Positions 1-8,232 of a stretch of 23,002 nucleotides of DNA are shown in pieces. Within the stretch, counting starts at the first letter, position 1. Each line of letters begins with the position of its first letter. The position numbers and the translations under genes were made by a program. The stretch spans positions 1 through 23,002 of the forward strand of contig CAZFDT010000079.1 of NCBI GenBank assembly GCA_964518335.1, written 5' to 3'. The notes beneath the pieces are model-generated. The model was given only the letters and a program-made list of their open reading frames with translations, had not been told where the DNA came from and made no database searches. The stretch comes from CAZFDT01 sp964518335 (GTDB lineage: Bacteria; Planctomycetota; Phycisphaerae; Phycisphaerales; Phycisphaeraceae).

Positions 1-595
1 CGGCGACCGTCTCCGCATCGGTGTCGGAGGGCTCGGGCGGCAGGGGGTCTTCGGCTTCGCCCACGAGAGGGTCGGCGTCCTCCGCCGGCGGCGCCGCGTC
101 CTTGGCCGCCTCGACCTGCTCCTTGCTCATGCGGGGCTGGCTGGGGTCGCCGTCGGGGTACATCTGCGTGAGCTTCCACGCCATGCGACGGCTGTGAACA
201 TCCAGGCGATAGCTGCCGGGCTCGAGCATCATGACGCGGGTGCGGCCGTTGACGTCCTGGTTCAACTGCGCCAGCGTGCCGATGATCCGCCACTGGCCGG
301 AGGGGAGCTGGCGGTACATGCGGATGCGCGTCATCGGCGGATGATCGCGGTCGGGTAGCACGCGCACCTGCCACGTCAGGTACATGCGGGTCGGATGCGC
401 CAGGGTGATGGGGATTTCCAGATCGACGTAGCCGGCGCTGCGGCTTTCGCGCACCGGGCCGGCGAACGGATCGGGCGCGGCCTTGTCGGCGGCCTCACCG
501 GGCGAGGCGTCGTCCTGGCCCCAGCTCACTGCAGCACACAGCAGGACCGCAGCCATCCACACGCCCACGCGCCAGACCCCGAAGCGATCGCTCAT
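1..595 (-). CDS. Exported protein of unknown function, C-terminus cut by window edge
   Basis: The reading frame is open from the ATG at 595 to the left edge (198 codons, no stop), so the C-terminus is missing. The N-terminus has a signal-peptide shape: MSDRFGVWRVGVW, then the hydrophobic stretch MAAVLLCAAVSWGQ with a plausible cleavage site after it. The mature part begins acidic (DDASPGEAADKAAPDP). It continues into a region that looks like a beta-sandwich (YVDLEIPITLAHPTRMYLTW; RIRMYRQLPSGQWRIIGTLA; PGSYRLDVHSRRMAWKLTQM), then a Pro/Glu/Asp-rich, probably disordered tail. A G-rich stretch before the ATG may act as the ribosome binding site. I do not recognise the family. The beta-rich stretch and signal peptide suggest a periplasmic or surface protein. 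It is on the same strand as the flagellin, whose terminator lies about 85 nt upstream of this start, so it is probably transcribed separately. Confidence 0.7.
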   Translation of the reverse strand, partial: MSDRFGVWRVGVWMAAVLLCAAVSWGQDDASPGEAADKAAPDPFAGPVRESRSAGYVDLEIPITLAHPTRMYLTWQVRVLPDRDHPPMTRIRMYRQLPSGQWRIIGTLAQLNQDVNGRTRVMMLEPGSYRLDVHSRRMAWKLTQMYPDGDPSQPRMSKEQVEAAKDAAPPAEDADPLVGEAEDPLPPEPSDTDAETVA

Positions 596-678
596 GATCG
601 ACCCCCAAAGATGCGCCTGCCCCCCAGCGGAACCCGACGTTCCACTATGGCGACGAGTATAGCAGCGCGGGGGCCCTT

Positions 679-717
679 AAAAAAACCAGACGGCGGCCCG
701 TGCGAGCCGCCGTCTGG
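679..717 (-). terminator. Intrinsic terminator of the flagellin gene
   Basis: A perfect 12-bp stem (CCAGACGGCGGC at 686-697 with GCCGCCGTCTGG at 706-717) encloses an 8-nt loop. Read on the minus strand it is followed by seven T residues (A run at 679-685). It lies 28 nt past the flagellin stop codon and upstream of the next minus-strand gene. Confidence 0.92.
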
Positions 718-744
718 CATGATCTGGGACTGCTTGGTCCGAGC

Positions 745-2256
745 TTACAGCAGGCCGAGCACCGCCTGGGGCTGGCTGTTGCTGATCTGCAGGACGCTCG
801 TGGCGGCGTTGACCAGGATCTGCTGGCGGGTGAGCGTGGCGGTTTCCTGGGCAAAGTCGGTGTCGCGGATCGAGCTTTCGGCGGCGCTGACGTTCTCGAA
901 GGCGACGTTGAGGGCGTTGATGGTCGAGCCCACGACGTTCTTCTGGAACGAGCCGAGTCGGCCGCGCATCCCGGCGACGTCCTTGATGGCGTTGTTGACG
1001 ACGGTCTGAGCGAGTTCGAGATCGCCGTCGATGAGGTTGAGGTCCTTGCCCGAGCCCAGGTCGTCGAGGAACTGGCGGACGCCGTCGGCGTCCTCGGCGG
1101 AGCCGAGCTTGCGGGCGGCGACGTTGCCGATGCCCAGGCGCACCTCGTTGGAGGCATCGACGGACGGTCCGAGGTTGAACTTGGCGCCGCCGCCGGTGAT
1201 GGTGAACAGGTCGAGCGAGCCCAGGGCCTGGGCGCCGTCGTCGGTGAGTTCGAAGGACAGATCGAGGGTGTCGGTGTTGACGCTGGCGGTCTTGCCGTTG
1301 CCGCGTGCGGTGACGCCGTTGACGATGACGCCGATGTCCTGGCCCTCGTCGCGGATGGCGTTGGTGACGCTGCTGAAGGCGACGGCGCCGTTGGTGGCGG
1401 CCTCGTTGTTGTTGCCGCTGGCGAGCTGGGCGATGTTGCCGCTCTGTCCGCCGTCATCGACGACATCGACGCTGATGAACTGCGACGAGCCGAACGCGGT
1501 GCTCTTGAGCACGATGCCGTCGCCGGAGGCCACGGCGGAGATGCCGGTGACGCTCTTGAAGGTGTTGATGCTCTGGGCGATGGAGTCGAGCGTGGTGCCC
1601 GAGGCGAAGCTGAACTCACGGCTGCCGAGCTTGCCGGCGACCTCGAAGGTGAAACGGTTGGCGGAGCTGCCGCCGAAGTCGAGACTGCCGGCGCCGAAGG
1701 ACAGGAATAGACCGGCGTACTGCGCCGACTGAGTCACGATGGCCTCGACGGTGGTGTTGGTCGAGCCGAGCTTGGCGCCGTTGACCTTGAACGCGGCCAC
1801 CTCGCCGCTCTGGCCGCTGACGGTGAAGTCAAACGCGCCGTTGAGCAGCTTGACGCCCTGGAAGCTGGTGGTCGAGGCGATGCGGTCGATGGTCTGCAGG
1901 ATGGCGTCCACCTGCTGCTGGTTGGCTTCCTTCTCCTCGGCGGAGAGGCCGGCCTCGCTGGCGCTGGCGCCGACGAGACTCTGCAACTCGAGCAGGAGGG
2001 TGTTGATCTCCTGCAGGCCACCCTCGGCGACGTTGACGATCTGGTCGGCGCGCTCGGCGTTGCCGATGGCCGCGGCCAGAGCGTTCTTCTCGCTGCGCAG
2101 GGTCTCGCTGGCGATCAGGCCGGCCGGGTTGTCCGAGCCGCGGTTGATCGCCAGGCCCGTGCTCAGCCGCTCCAGCGAGCGGGTCAGCGCGTTGTTGTTG
2201 CTGGTGAGAATGCGCTGGGCGATCAGAGAGTTGACGTTGGTGTTGATCCGACTCAT
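745..2256 (-). CDS. fliC: Flagellin (FliC/FlaA-type filament protein)
   Basis: This is the structural subunit of the flagellar filament, exported by the flagellar type III system. The 503-aa protein has the conserved N-terminal D0/D1 helices (MSRINTNVNSLIAQRIL, SLERLSTGLAINRGSDNPAG, ERADQIVNVAEGGLQEI) over about residues 1-145. The C-terminal helices follow at about 420-503 (RGRLGSFQKNVVGSTINAL, SSIRDTDFAQETATLTRQQILVNA in part) and end in LGLL as is typical. The middle (about 150-415) is a Ser/Thr/Gly/Ala-rich variable surface domain. GGGAGG lies 9 nt before the ATG. The gene is alone: no chaperone, hook or filament-cap gene is nearby. It is followed by a strong terminator, so it is probably monocistronic. 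The 404-nt upstream region contains weak sigma54-like and sigma28-like matches, described separately. Confidence 0.95.
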   Translation of the reverse strand: MSRINTNVNSLIAQRILTSNNNALTRSLERLSTGLAINRGSDNPAGLIASETLRSEKNALAAAIGNAERADQIVNVAEGGLQEINTLLLELQSLVGASASEAGLSAEEKEANQQQVDAILQTIDRIASTTSFQGVKLLNGAFDFTVSGQSGEVAAFKVNGAKLGSTNTTVEAIVTQSAQYAGLFLSFGAGSLDFGGSSANRFTFEVAGKLGSREFSFASGTTLDSIAQSINTFKSVTGISAVASGDGIVLKSTAFGSSQFISVDVVDDGGQSGNIAQLASGNNNEAATNGAVAFSSVTNAIRDEGQDIGVIVNGVTARGNGKTASVNTDTLDLSFELTDDGAQALGSLDLFTITGGGAKFNLGPSVDASNEVRLGIGNVAARKLGSAEDADGVRQFLDDLGSGKDLNLIDGDLELAQTVVNNAIKDVAGMRGRLGSFQKNVVGSTINALNVAFENVSAAESSIRDTDFAQETATLTRQQILVNAATSVLQISNSQPQAVLGLL

Positions 2257-2660
2257 GGCCGCTTGCCTCCCGGGCCCATGCTTCCGTGGGGGCCCATCCC
2301 TCCGCTGCAGCAGACATTCCGCCGCAGACTTCGCCAGGTTCGCCCCGCCGTTACAGCCGGACTCGCTGGCTCAGACTGAATCGGCCCACACCCCCCATCG
2401 CATCACGAAGGATCAAGTCATAACCCCAAAATTCTCGCTATCGGAAGATCAGTTACCGGCACAACCAGCAATCTTTGCGCCGCCGGCACAATCGCTACAG
2501 CTTCACACCCCGCCCCCGACTCCGCCCGCCACACCCTCCCACGCCACCGGCCCGGGACAATTTCGTGCCAGCTTTGTTATAAATAGGCTCGCTGCTCCGT
2601 CATGCCCGCCGCCGGGGGCGCACCGCGGCGCCTGCCAACTTCGACTACTCGGACCTGCCC
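2257..2660. other. 404-nt divergent intergenic region, flagellin / membrane protein
   Basis: No protein gene is supported here. Towards the flagellin (minus strand) there are two weak flagellar-type matches. One is a perfect sigma54 -24 half (CTGGCACG, plus-strand 2564-2571) with a poor -12 half. The other is GCCGGTAA (2453-2460) with CAAA 13 nt upstream, which resembles a sigma28 site with short spacing. Towards the membrane protein (plus strand) there is a sigma70-like promoter at 2554-2583. Confidence 0.4.
2554..2583 (+). promoter_or_regulatory. Sigma70-like promoter of the DUF6785-type gene
   Basis: GGGACA (2554-2559) and TATAAA (2578-2583) are separated by 18 nt in otherwise GC-rich DNA. 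The predicted start site is near 2590, about 70 nt before the ATG at 2661. Confidence 0.4.
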
Positions 2661-5048
2661 ATGACCCTGCGCGCCGTCTGCCTTGGCCTGCTCCTGGGGA
2701 TCGCCATCGCGGCGGTGACGTATTTCAACGACGTGCAGATCAAGCAGACCCTGCTGGTCAGCCACCACCTGCCGATCGCGGTCTTCGGGCCGATCGTGCT
2801 GCTCATGATTGCGGTCAACCCGCTTTTGCGGCGGTGGCGGGCCGGGGCGGCGTTGCGCGGCGGAGAGATCGGCGTGATCGCGGCGATCGCGCTGGCGGCA
2901 TGCGCCTGGCCCAGCTTCGACCTGCTGCGCGGATTTGTCGCCAACGTGGCGTTGCCGGCCCATTGGGTGAAGCGCCAGCCGCACTGGGCGTCGCAACGTC
3001 CACTGTCATATGTGCCGGGCGGTTCCAGCGAAGTCGCCGCCGGCCACGTGCGCGATTGGCCGGGGCTGGTCGGGTGGTTGGCGTCGGGGCGTGACGACGT
3101 GGCGTCGCCGGCGGGGCGAGTCTGGTCGCGCCTCGATCCCGTGGGCCGTCAATGGCTGCTCGACGCCGAGGCCGCCGCCACCGTGCCGCGCAGCGGGCGC
3201 ACCGAGTTCCTGCACTCGCTTAATCGTGTGCTGCAGCAGGGCGACCTGCATGACCCGGCGATGTTCGGCCTGACTCAGCCGCCGACGAAGGATCAGGCGC
3301 TGGCGTTGAATCGGCGTTGGCTGGTGGACGCGGCGTCGCCCCATGTCGCGCCTGCACCGGCGGGCGAGGGTTGGCTGGCGGCGGGCGGGCGCGACGAGCC
3401 GCTGGTGATCGATCCGCTCATGGAAGGCTACGGTGGGCCGGGGCTGGCGATCGCGCATGTGGTGGCGTGGCGCACGTGGTGGCCGACGCTGCGGCTTTGG
3501 GGCGGCGCGGCCCTGGCGCTGGGGTTGGCGTCGTTGTGCCTGGCGGTCATCGTCCACCCGCAGTGGTCGCAGCGCGAGCTGCTGCCGTATCCGATCGCCC
3601 GGTTTCTGGGCGAGCTCACGCCGTCGGCGCTGCCCGGCGAAGAGGCGCGACGCGGCGCGCTGGCACACCGCGGGTTCTGGGTCGCCCTGATCCTCATGCT
3701 GGCGATCCACTCGATCAACGGGCTGCAGGCGTGGTTCCCCGAGCTGCCCATGGTGAAGCTGCAGTTGAACTTTCAGCCGCTACGGCAGTTGTTCCCCAAC
3801 GCCAGCCGGACCAACCAGGGATGGCAGATCTTCTCGCCGCGCATCTATCCGTCGGTCATCGCGTTCACGTTCTTCCTGTCGGTGACGGTGTCGCTGAGCC
3901 TGGGTCTGTCCACGTATGTGTATGTGGCGGTGGCGGCGTGGATGTTGTCGCGGGGGAGCACGTTCGAGGGCGAATACATCGGCGCCGGGCCGACGAACCT
4001 GCTGCGCCTGGGCGCGTACATGGGCGTGGCGATGATGATCCTGTACTCCGGGCGGTCGCACTACGGTCGCGTGCTGGGCGCGACGCTGGGCCTGAGCGGG
4101 TCGGTCGCCGCCAACTCGGCGCTGGCGTGGGCCGGACGCGGGCTGATCGTCAGCACCATCGGCGCGGCGGCGCTGCTGGCGTGGTCGGGCATGCCCGCGC
4201 TGTGGGCGGCGCTGTTCGTGTTCGCCGCGCTGCTGAGCTACCTGGTGCTGGCGCGGATCACGGCGGAGACGGGCGTGTTCTACATCCAGCCGTGGTGGCT
4301 GCCGGTGGGCGTCATCACGGCGTTGTTCGGCGCCGAGGCGGTGGGCCCGACGGGCTACATCACGCTGGCGCTGGCGAGCATCGTGCTCATCGGCGACCCG
4401 CGCACGTGCCTGATGCCGTACCTGACCAACGGTCTGAAGATGGCCGATCAGCCCGCCGGCGCGCCGCCCGCGCGGGTGGCGCCGTGGCTGATCGTCATGC
4501 TGCTGTTGACCCTTCTCGTCGCCGGGGCCATGACGTTCGAGCTGCAGCACCGGTTCGGCATCGCCGGGCTGGACAACTGGGCGCGCCAGACGCTGCCGAG
4601 CATGCCGTTCGATCGCCTGGCGCAGCTCACCAGCGACCTCGACGCCGTCGATGAGCTGGCGGCGGCGACCGACTCGACGGGCTGGGGCATCTTCAGCCGC
4701 ATCTCGCCCCAGTCGCACGCCGTGCGCTGGCTGCTCCTGGGCGTGGCGCTGGCGATCGTCACCGCCGCGCTGCGGCTTCGGTTCACCTGGTGGCCCATTC
4801 ACCCCGTGCTGTTTCTCATCTGGGGCTCGGACCCGGCGGGGCGCTTCTGCTTCTCGTTCATGCTCGGGTGGTTGATCAAGACCTGCGTCATTCAGACCGT
4901 CGGCGCCCGGGGCCACTCGAGCGTGCTGCCGGTGATGGTGGGCGTGATCGCCGGCGAACTGCTGGCGGCGCTACTGTGGGCCGGCGTCGCGGCCGTCTAT
5001 TTCGCGCTCACAGGCGTCATTCCCCCCGCCTATGCCGTGTTCCCCTGA
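2661..5048 (+). CDS. Large polytopic membrane protein, DUF6785/DUF6784-like
   Basis: The 795-aa protein has many hydrophobic helices. Two lie at residues 5-60 (LRAVCLGLLLGIAIAAVTYF; AVFGPIVLLMIAVNPLL) and one around 75-95. A long soluble segment of about 150 residues follows (WVKRQPHWAS... through LMEGYGGPG). The remainder is a dense series of transmembrane helices. The C-terminal part (WWPIHPVLFLIWG, FSFMLGWLIKTCVIQTVGA, VMVGVIAGELLAALLWAGV) resembles the DUF6784 domain that follows DUF6785 in planctomycete and verrucomicrobial proteins. This assignment is from memory of the pattern, not a search. The layout resembles oligopeptide-transporter-like permeases, but no substrate can be inferred. 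No strong ribosome binding site precedes the ATG. The gene is convergent with the response regulator, with only 9 nt between stop codons and no terminator hairpin. Confidence 0.85.
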   Translation: MTLRAVCLGLLLGIAIAAVTYFNDVQIKQTLLVSHHLPIAVFGPIVLLMIAVNPLLRRWRAGAALRGGEIGVIAAIALAACAWPSFDLLRGFVANVALPAHWVKRQPHWASQRPLSYVPGGSSEVAAGHVRDWPGLVGWLASGRDDVASPAGRVWSRLDPVGRQWLLDAEAAATVPRSGRTEFLHSLNRVLQQGDLHDPAMFGLTQPPTKDQALALNRRWLVDAASPHVAPAPAGEGWLAAGGRDEPLVIDPLMEGYGGPGLAIAHVVAWRTWWPTLRLWGGAALALGLASLCLAVIVHPQWSQRELLPYPIARFLGELTPSALPGEEARRGALAHRGFWVALILMLAIHSINGLQAWFPELPMVKLQLNFQPLRQLFPNASRTNQGWQIFSPRIYPSVIAFTFFLSVTVSLSLGLSTYVYVAVAAWMLSRGSTFEGEYIGAGPTNLLRLGAYMGVAMMILYSGRSHYGRVLGATLGLSGSVAANSALAWAGRGLIVSTIGAAALLAWSGMPALWAALFVFAALLSYLVLARITAETGVFYIQPWWLPVGVITALFGAEAVGPTGYITLALASIVLIGDPRTCLMPYLTNGLKMADQPAGAPPARVAPWLIVMLLLTLLVAGAMTFELQHRFGIAGLDNWARQTLPSMPFDRLAQLTSDLDAVDELAAATDSTGWGIFSRISPQSHAVRWLLLGVALAIVTAALRLRFTWWPIHPVLFLIWGSDPAGRFCFSFMLGWLIKTCVIQTVGARGHSSVLPVMVGVIAGELLAALLWAGVAAVYFALTGVIPPAYAVFP

Positions 5049-5057
5049 TCCGCGCTG

Positions 5058-5585
5058 CTACTGTCCGCGACGCTCGATGTCCTGGATGTAGGCCATCGTC
5101 CGGTCCAGCTCGCGCTTGAGGTGGCGCACCCGCAGCAGGCTCTTGACGCGCGTGAGCAGTTCGAGCTTGTTCACCGGCTTGGTCAGGAAGTCGTCGGTGC
5201 CGCTCTCGACGCCGCGCTCGATGTCGCCCAGCTCGTTGAGGGCCGTGACCATCATGATCGGGATCGCGCGCGTCGCCGGATCGTCCTTGAGCTTGCGGCA
5301 GACCTCGAACCCGCTCATCTTCGGCATCATCACGTCCAGAAGAATCAGGTCGGGCAGCGGCTCGGTGGCGTCCGGCGCGGTGCGTTGCTCGATGATCCGC
5401 ATCGCCTCCGTGCCGTCGGAGGCCGTGATGATGCGACAGGGCAGCGACTCCAGGTACGCCTGCAAGAGCTCGACGTTCTGCGCGTTGTCGTCCACGAGCA
5501 GGATCAGTGAGTTGGTCAAGTCCGGCTCGGCCGCCGCGCCAGGCTGGGTCTGTGCCCCGACAGGATCAGACGTTGCAGTGTTCAT
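5058..5585 (-). CDS. Stand-alone response regulator receiver protein
   Basis: The 175-aa protein is a single CheY-like REC domain (about residues 27-150) with no output domain. It contains the acidic pair in LILLVDDN, the phospho-acceptor Asp in LILLDVMMPKMSGFEV, the switch Thr in MMVTAL and the conserved Lys in DDFLTKPV. The pattern resembles the receiver domains of PleD-like proteins. A flexible Ala/Pro/Gln-rich N-terminus and a charged C-terminal helix (RVRHLKRELDRTMAYIQDIERRGQ) flank it. The frame extends upstream, but the ATG at 5585 is preferred because GAGGGA lies 9 nt before it and the REC domain begins soon after. No histidine kinase is adjacent, so its partner is unknown. The C-terminal helix could mediate dimerisation or partner binding. 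Confidence 0.88.
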   Translation of the reverse strand: MNTATSDPVGAQTQPGAAAEPDLTNSLILLVDDNAQNVELLQAYLESLPCRIITASDGTEAMRIIEQRTAPDATEPLPDLILLDVMMPKMSGFEVCRKLKDDPATRAIPIMMVTALNELGDIERGVESGTDDFLTKPVNKLELLTRVKSLLRVRHLKRELDRTMAYIQDIERRGQ

Positions 5586-5624
5586 GGCGACACATCCCTC
5601 ATAAAGAACAGCGCGCTCGCGCCA

Positions 5625-5659
5625 CGGTCGGCTGTCTCCCCGGCCCCACCCGCCGACCG
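5625..5659. repeat. 8-bp inverted repeat in the receiver-gene 5' region
   Basis: CGGTCGGC (5625-5632) and GCCGACCG (5652-5659) are perfectly complementary across a 19-nt loop, 40-75 nt upstream of the receiver gene's ATG. It could be an operator or a leader hairpin. It is short enough for chance in GC-rich DNA. Confidence 0.3.
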
Positions 5660-5788
5660 TCCGATCGCGACCCAAATGGTACACGACGCGGCAGGCCCAG
5701 TCGATCCAGTCGGCGCTGGCGTGGCTCGAAGACGGGCTCGCCCCCGCGCAAACGGGTGTATCTTATTGTTTGTGATGGCTTTATGGAA

Positions 5789-5828
5789 CATTTTGCGCCA
5801 CCGTCCGATTGCGAAATCGGGCAAAATG
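5789..5828. promoter_or_regulatory. Nested palindrome overlapping the maturase promoter
   Basis: CATTTTGC (5789-5796) pairs with GCAAAATG (5821-5828). Inside it CCGATT (5805-5810) pairs with AATCGG (5815-5820) around GCGA. The two stems stack on the right side and leave an 8-nt bulge on the left. The inner palindrome covers the -35 hexamer and the outer right arm lies in the spacer, so a bound regulator would block RNA polymerase. Confidence 0.4.
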
Positions 5829-5837
5829 CGGTAAAAT
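5809..5837 (+). promoter_or_regulatory. Promoter of the radical SAM gene, start site next to ATG
   Basis: TTGCGA (5809-5814), a 17-nt spacer and TAAAAT (5832-5837) form a good sigma70-like promoter. Only 8 nt separate the -10 from the ATG at 5846, so the expected transcript begins at or within about 2 nt of the start codon. There is no Shine-Dalgarno. This suggests a leaderless mRNA. Confidence 0.5.
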
Positions 5838-5845
5838 AGCTCCCC

Positions 5846-7357
5846 ATGCCACTTCCGGTGATTCAGCCCAGTCGCGTCACCGTCATGATCAAACCTGTCG
5901 GGGCGCTGTGCAATCTCGATTGCACCTACTGCTACTACCTGCCCACCAAGACGGTGTTTGGCGGGCGGGAGCACCGGATGAGTCTGCGCACGCTGGAGGG
6001 CGTGTTCGCCGGGGTGCTGCCGCGCTTCGGCGACGACGTGACGATCGCCTGGCAGGGCGGTGAGCCGACGCTCGCAGGCCTGCCATTCTTTCGTAAAGCC
6101 CTGGAATTTCAGGAGCAATATCGCAAGCCGGGGCAGAGAATCCACCACGCCCTGCAGACCAACGGAACCCTGCTCGACGACGAATGGTGCGTTTTCCTCC
6201 GCGAACACCAGTTCCTCATCGGCTTGTCCGTCGATGGCCCAGCCCACCTGCACGACCACTACCGCCTGACCAACCGCGGCGGGGGCTCACACGCCCAGGT
6301 GCTCCGCGGCCTGCGACTGCTGCAGAAACACGCCGTCGATTACAATATTCTCTGCGTCCTCAACAACTTAAACGTCCACCACCCCGACGAGGTGCTCGCC
6401 TTCCTGCTCAACCTCGGCAGCCGGTGGGTGCAGTTCATCCCCGCCATCGAGTGGGTCAAGTCGCCGACCGGCGATGGGTCCAACCAGCTTGCGCCCTATT
6501 CGCCCGACCCCGAGGCGTACGGGCGGTTTCTCTGCCGCACGTTTGACCTGTGGTTCGATCGCTACCGTAAACGACTGTCCGTGCGAGACTTCGACGCGGT
6601 GCTCAACCGCCTGGTCGTCGGGCAGATGCCCTACTGCATCCTCGACGGGGCCTGCCACAACCAACTGACGATCGAGCACGACGGGGCGGTCTTCGGCTGC
6701 GACCACTTCGTCGAACGACGCTGGCAGCTTGCCCAGATTGGCGATCCGGCATGGCGCAACCCCATTTCCCTCGACGGCGCCAGCGAAAGCGTCGGCCTGA
6801 CCGTCCATGGAACCGGGTACGCCCCCAATGCGTCTCACCCCGGCAGAGATATCGACACAACCGCTGATCTGGACGCCAGATATGACTTTCGCGCCGCGCC
6901 GAGCGATGACCTGGGACTCGACCGCGACTGGTTCGATCGCGTGGACGAATCGCGGCTGGGCGAATTCGCCGCCCGCAAGCGAAACCTGCCGCAAGCGTGT
7001 AACCAGTGTTCCTGGCTGGCTTTCTGTTACGGGGGCTGCCCGAAGCATCGTTCGTCGGGCGGGGAAAAACCCGAACCCACAACCCTGTGCGTTTCGTATA
7101 AAATGTTCTATGGCCACGCGATGCCACGCCTGCGGTGGCTGGCGGACTACCTTCGAGCCGGCCGGATGCCTCCCGACCCGGAACCCGCCCGGGGGGGCAA
7201 GCCTGCCGCGAAGGCCGGCCGCATGGCGATGGCGGGGGTGCCTACCGGGGTCACGCCCCTCCAAGGGTCGGGGCAGGGGCCGGGGCCGGGGGGCAGGAAC
7301 GATCCGTGCCCGTGCGGATCGGGGCTGAAGTACAAACGCTGCCACGGGCGGACATGA
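5846..7357 (+). CDS. Anaerobic sulfatase-maturase-type radical SAM/SPASM protein with SEC-C tail
   Basis: The 503-aa protein belongs to the radical SAM superfamily. The [4Fe-4S]-SAM motif CNLDCTYCYY (Cys22, Cys26, Cys29) is followed by WQGGEPTL and by LQTNGTLL/GLSVDGPAHLHD, as in anSME/AslB enzymes that oxidise a sulfatase Cys or Ser to formylglycine. SPASM auxiliary-cluster cysteines appear in YCILDGACHNQ, VFGCDHF and CNQCSWLAFCYGGCPKHR. Two features are unusual. About 60 residues sit between the ERRWQLAQIGD segment and the LPQACNQC segment, where relatives are compact. After a Pro/Gly-rich linker the protein ends in a zinc-binding SEC-C motif (GRNDPCPCGSGLKYKRCHG, about 483-502). No sulfatase gene is adjacent, so the substrate is inferred from family only; another peptide-modifying SPASM activity is possible. 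The downstream hypothetical gene is close and on the same strand. Confidence 0.88.
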   Translation: MPLPVIQPSRVTVMIKPVGALCNLDCTYCYYLPTKTVFGGREHRMSLRTLEGVFAGVLPRFGDDVTIAWQGGEPTLAGLPFFRKALEFQEQYRKPGQRIHHALQTNGTLLDDEWCVFLREHQFLIGLSVDGPAHLHDHYRLTNRGGGSHAQVLRGLRLLQKHAVDYNILCVLNNLNVHHPDEVLAFLLNLGSRWVQFIPAIEWVKSPTGDGSNQLAPYSPDPEAYGRFLCRTFDLWFDRYRKRLSVRDFDAVLNRLVVGQMPYCILDGACHNQLTIEHDGAVFGCDHFVERRWQLAQIGDPAWRNPISLDGASESVGLTVHGTGYAPNASHPGRDIDTTADLDARYDFRAAPSDDLGLDRDWFDRVDESRLGEFAARKRNLPQACNQCSWLAFCYGGCPKHRSSGGEKPEPTTLCVSYKMFYGHAMPRLRWLADYLRAGRMPPDPEPARGGKPAAKAGRMAMAGVPTGVTPLQGSGQGPGPGGRNDPCPCGSGLKYKRCHGRT

Positions 7358-7419
7358 CGCGGACGAACGGAAGTCCCTGGCGCCGTCAGGGCGACCGGGG
7401 GTCCGAGGGAAGGACTCGA

Positions 7420-7920
7420 ATGACACGAGCGATCGCAACCCGTTACCGAGACGCCTGGCAGGACCGTTGGGCCAAGCCGACGCTGGAAGACCTTCTGGGG
7501 CCTCACAAGGTTCAATCCCGCAAGGTGCTTCAGAGCCTGATGGACCATCTGGGCGAGCTGCCGGGCGTTCGCCAGAACATCATCTGGTACGGCGAGGCAT
7601 GGAAGTGGACGCTGCAATACACGCTGCACGACGCCAAGGGTCGTCAACTCGACACGCTCTGCTACCTCGTGCCCCGCGCCGAGCAGCCGATCGTGAGCGT
7701 GCCGCTGTCGGATGCGGTGATCGACAAGCTGCCGATCCGCCGGCTGCCCAAGCTCGTGCGTGACGGCATCCGTTCGGCCAAGTTCGCCGTGAGCACGCAC
7801 TGGGCCAACTGGACCCCGTCGCTGATGGGCGATGCCAATAACATTTTCGAGCTGCTCAAGCGCAAGCACAAGCTGGTGCTCGCGCCCGACAAGGCGCACC
7901 AGGACGCGGAAAACAACTGA
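7420..7920 (+). CDS. Conserved hypothetical protein, possibly DUF3788-like
   Basis: The 166-aa soluble protein has no signal or membrane segment. The start at 7420 (MTRAIATRYRDAW) is preferred because GGAAGGA lies 5 nt before it. An in-frame ATG at 7354 overlaps the maturase stop (ATGA) and would add 22 residues. Recognisable features are the aromatic run IIWYGEAWKWTLQYTL, then LCYLVPRAEQPIVSVPLSD and FELLKRKHKLVLAP. This layout of a WYG...W core followed by a 'CYLVP' strand is reminiscent of DUF3788/YdhG-like small alpha-beta proteins, but I cannot confirm the family. It is probably co-transcribed with the maturase. Nothing in the sequence shows a functional link. Confidence 0.8.
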   Translation: MTRAIATRYRDAWQDRWAKPTLEDLLGPHKVQSRKVLQSLMDHLGELPGVRQNIIWYGEAWKWTLQYTLHDAKGRQLDTLCYLVPRAEQPIVSVPLSDAVIDKLPIRRLPKLVRDGIRSAKFAVSTHWANWTPSLMGDANNIFELLKRKHKLVLAPDKAHQDAENN

Positions 7921-7979
7921 CCGCCGCATCGCCTGCGCGACGCCCGTCAATTCCCACGGCCGGGGGGTGCAGATTTTTG

Positions 7980-8007
7980 TTGACCTGGCGCAACTGTAAT
8001 AGATAAT
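7980..8007 (+). promoter_or_regulatory. Sigma70-like promoter driving the 8014-8347 transcript
   Basis: TTGACC (7980-7985), a 16-nt spacer and GATAAT (8002-8007) are each one mismatch from consensus. The predicted start, seven bases past the -10, is G8014, which is exactly the first base of the GCCGGAC stem of the putative RNA. Confidence 0.55.
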
Positions 8008-8232
8008 TCTGTTGCCGGACGAGGCGTTCTGTCAGCCGGAACTAGACCGTGCGAGCAGAACGAGCGTTTGTCCGGCCGAGCGTCGGGTGACGTTCCCTGA
8101 TCCCGACGGGCGTTGTGTCTCGTGGGACGCCACGAGGCGGGAAGAGTTCGGCGGCCTCCCACAAGCCCGGGAATGCCCGGTGACTTTTGAGGGGCGACGG
8201 CTGAATGGGCTTTCCTGAAGGGAGGTGATCCA

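Noticed and set aside
700..1732. Long plus-strand frames opposite the flagellin gene
   Set aside because: They are antisense shadows of a high-GC gene; the minus-strand product is an unambiguous flagellin.
7981..8000. Cobalamin riboswitch core (CGCAACTGTAA)
   Set aside because: The match lies in the promoter spacer, and the other conserved cobalamin-riboswitch boxes are absent.
8012..8218. 68-aa TTG-initiated reading frame
   Set aside because: It has no Shine-Dalgarno, lower third-position GC than neighbours, and overlaps several strong RNA stems. It is kept only as an alternative reading of the ncRNA region.
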